A DNA stretch of 13,457 nucleotides, from contig JAUMXD010000039.1 in assembly GCA_030529305.1 (NCBI GenBank), forward strand, positions 1 to 13,457, given 5' to 3'. The translations under genes were made by a program, and so were the position numbers. Below are positions 12,479-13,457 of this stretch, piece after piece. The notes under the pieces were generated by a model. The model searched no databases. It was not told the origin of the DNA and saw only the letters and a program-made list of their open reading frames with translations. Source of the DNA: Allobrachymonas sp. Lineage in GTDB: Bacteria > Pseudomonadota > Gammaproteobacteria > Burkholderiales > Burkholderiaceae. The first letter of the stretch is position 1. The number at the start of each line of letters is the position of its first letter.

Positions 12479-13457
12479 ATGAAACAAGAAAATCTCAACA
12501 TTCTCATCAAGGCCCGCCAAGAGGGGCTGGAGCATCTGGACAAGTTCATCAAATCACTGGAAGAGGCCGGTGGTGAGGCGGGCGAGTTCAAGGAGCGCGC
12601 GGACGCTCTGAACAAGGAGCTGGCCGAGCTGCAAAAACAGCAGGGGCTGATTGATGCGTTTCGCCACGCCAAGGAAGAGTCCCAAAAAGCCGCGCGTGCC
12701 TATGAGGATGCGCAGCACAAGGCGCAACGGCTAGCGCAGGCCCTGCGTGAATCGGAAGCGCCGACCCAAAGGCAGCAAGCCGCTTTTGCCAAGGCGCGAG
12801 CCGAAGTCAAAAAGACCGAGCAGGCTTGGCATGAGAGCCATGTGCGCCTGAGCAAATTGAGGCCCGAGCTGCAAAGCGCAGGCATCAATGCAAACAAGCT
12901 GGCGGATGCGCAAAGCAAGCTGCGCCGAGAGACCAGGCAGGCGCAACTGTCTATTGCGGGCTTGGTCAACGAAACCACCAAGGCCCGCATTGCCACGCAA
13001 GCGCATGCACAGGCCAGCCAGCAGGCGGCCGTCTCGCACCGCAAGATCAGCGAAGGCGTGCAGTCCATCAGCACGCAAATGGGGGCCTTGCGCAACCAGA
13101 TGCTGAGCATGGTGGGGATCAATCTGGGCGCGCACATGCTCAAGGATGCGCTGGCCACGGCTGATGCCTATAAAAATGTCGAGGCCAAGGTCAAGTTGGT
13201 GGCGGGGGCCAATGCCGATTTGGCGGGCGAGATGGCCCGCATCAAGCAGGTGGCGATTGACACCTACAGCAGCCTGGATGCAACGGCCGAGCTGTACACG
13301 CGCATCATGCGCGTGGGCAATTTGACTGGCCAACAGGCGTTGGAGATTACGCGCACCATCAACCAAGCCATTCAGCTTTCTGGCGCATCGGCGCAGGCCA
13401 GTGAGGCTGCGGTGCGGCAGCTGGTGCAGGGCTTGCAATCGGGCGTGCTGCGTGGCG
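12479..13457 (+). CDS. Phage tail tape measure protein, N-terminal part (runs off the window)
   Basis: The frame opens at the ATG at 12479 and stays open for 326 codons to the end of the window. Residues 1 to about 190 are almost pure heptad-type helix rich in Ala, Gln, Glu and Lys, the coiled coil that sets tail length. Residues about 205-326 match the tape measure N-terminal domain: KNVEAKVKLVAGANADLAGE, then an IDTYSSLDATAELYTRIMRV stretch, then ALEITRTINQAIQLSGASAQ and the GLQSGVLRG ending. The protein is a scaffold inside the tail tube of long-tailed phages and is ejected during infection. TGAGG at 12464-12468 is a fair ribosome site 10 nt upstream. No tail assembly chaperone genes precede it, which is unusual for this protein. 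Confidence 0.93.
   Translation, partial: MKQENLNILIKARQEGLEHLDKFIKSLEEAGGEAGEFKERADALNKELAELQKQQGLIDAFRHAKEESQKAARAYEDAQHKAQRLAQALRESEAPTQRQQAAFAKARAEVKKTEQAWHESHVRLSKLRPELQSAGINANKLADAQSKLRRETRQAQLSIAGLVNETTKARIATQAHAQASQQAAVSHRKISEGVQSISTQMGALRNQMLSMVGINLGAHMLKDALATADAYKNVEAKVKLVAGANADLAGEMARIKQVAIDTYSSLDATAELYTRIMRVGNLTGQQALEITRTINQAIQLSGASAQASEAAVRQLVQGLQSGVLRG

Larger units (their letters stand above)
11073..13457. mobile_element. Prophage segment, rearranged and incomplete in this window
   Basis: A gpG-type morphogenesis gene and a MuF/PBECR-like remnant lie on the minus strand, and a tail tape measure gene lies on the plus strand, within 1.5 kb of each other. No integrase, portal, terminase, capsid or tail tube gene is visible between them, although these normally lie between head-completion and tape measure genes. 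The right end of the element is outside the window. The left border probably lies within 10564-11072, but no attachment repeat was identified. Confidence 0.75.

Noticed and set aside
12731..13438. Minus-strand open frames over the tape measure gene
   Set aside because: They are shadows; the + frame is uninterrupted and matches the tape measure N-terminal domain.
1..13457. CRISPR array, tRNA, rRNA or insertion sequence
   Set aside because: No regularly spaced direct repeats, cloverleaf-like segments, rRNA signatures or complete transposase genes were seen on reading through both strands.

Overview
The window looks like a chromosome segment of a betaproteobacterium, most likely Burkholderiales and probably Comamonadaceae-like. 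The gene order folP-glmM and the fmdB-DUF502-aspS block are typical of that group, the codons favour G/C in the third position, and the aspartyl-tRNA synthetase carries the non-discriminating signature expected in lineages that use GatCAB. The genus cannot be fixed from the sequence alone.

Positions 1-10563 are host housekeeping DNA, all on the + strand and closely packed. They hold a good sigma70-type promoter, folP (dihydropteroate synthase), glmM (phosphoglucosamine mutase), a DUF2726 protein with foreign-looking codon use, a DsbA-fold isomerase-like protein, dtd (D-aminoacyl-tRNA deacylase), an FmdB-type zinc ribbon protein, a DUF502 membrane protein, aspS, an endonuclease/exonuclease/phosphatase-family protein overlapping aspS by ATGA, folE (GTP cyclohydrolase I), and an overlapping pair of small membrane proteins, the first of the Holin-X/YqjE-like family. 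folE and folP bracket the de novo folate pathway, dtd and aspS serve translation fidelity and tRNA charging, and glmM feeds peptidoglycan and LPS precursor synthesis.

Positions 10564-11072 are a mostly non-coding transition zone. It contains a weak minus-strand ORF, a possible 26-residue micro-ORF, a run of phased G-tracts that fits the G-quadruplex pattern, and two back-to-back hairpins, the second a clear bidirectional terminator.

Positions 11073-13457 are prophage DNA in rearranged form. On the minus strand lie a virion morphogenesis protein (Mu gpG / P2 gpS family) and, upstream of it, what I read as the C-terminal remnant of a MuF-like protein with a PBECR-type nuclease domain. On the plus strand a tail tape measure protein starts at 12479 and runs off the window. 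Between them are a strong + strand terminator and a 54-residue two-helix membrane protein on the minus strand. Its start codon lies 14 nt from the tape measure start, so the two genes diverge. Head and tail genes of one temperate phage normally share an orientation, so this looks like a mosaic or decayed prophage. The most novel-looking item is the small divergent membrane protein; no complete new defence or mobile system can be demonstrated within the window.
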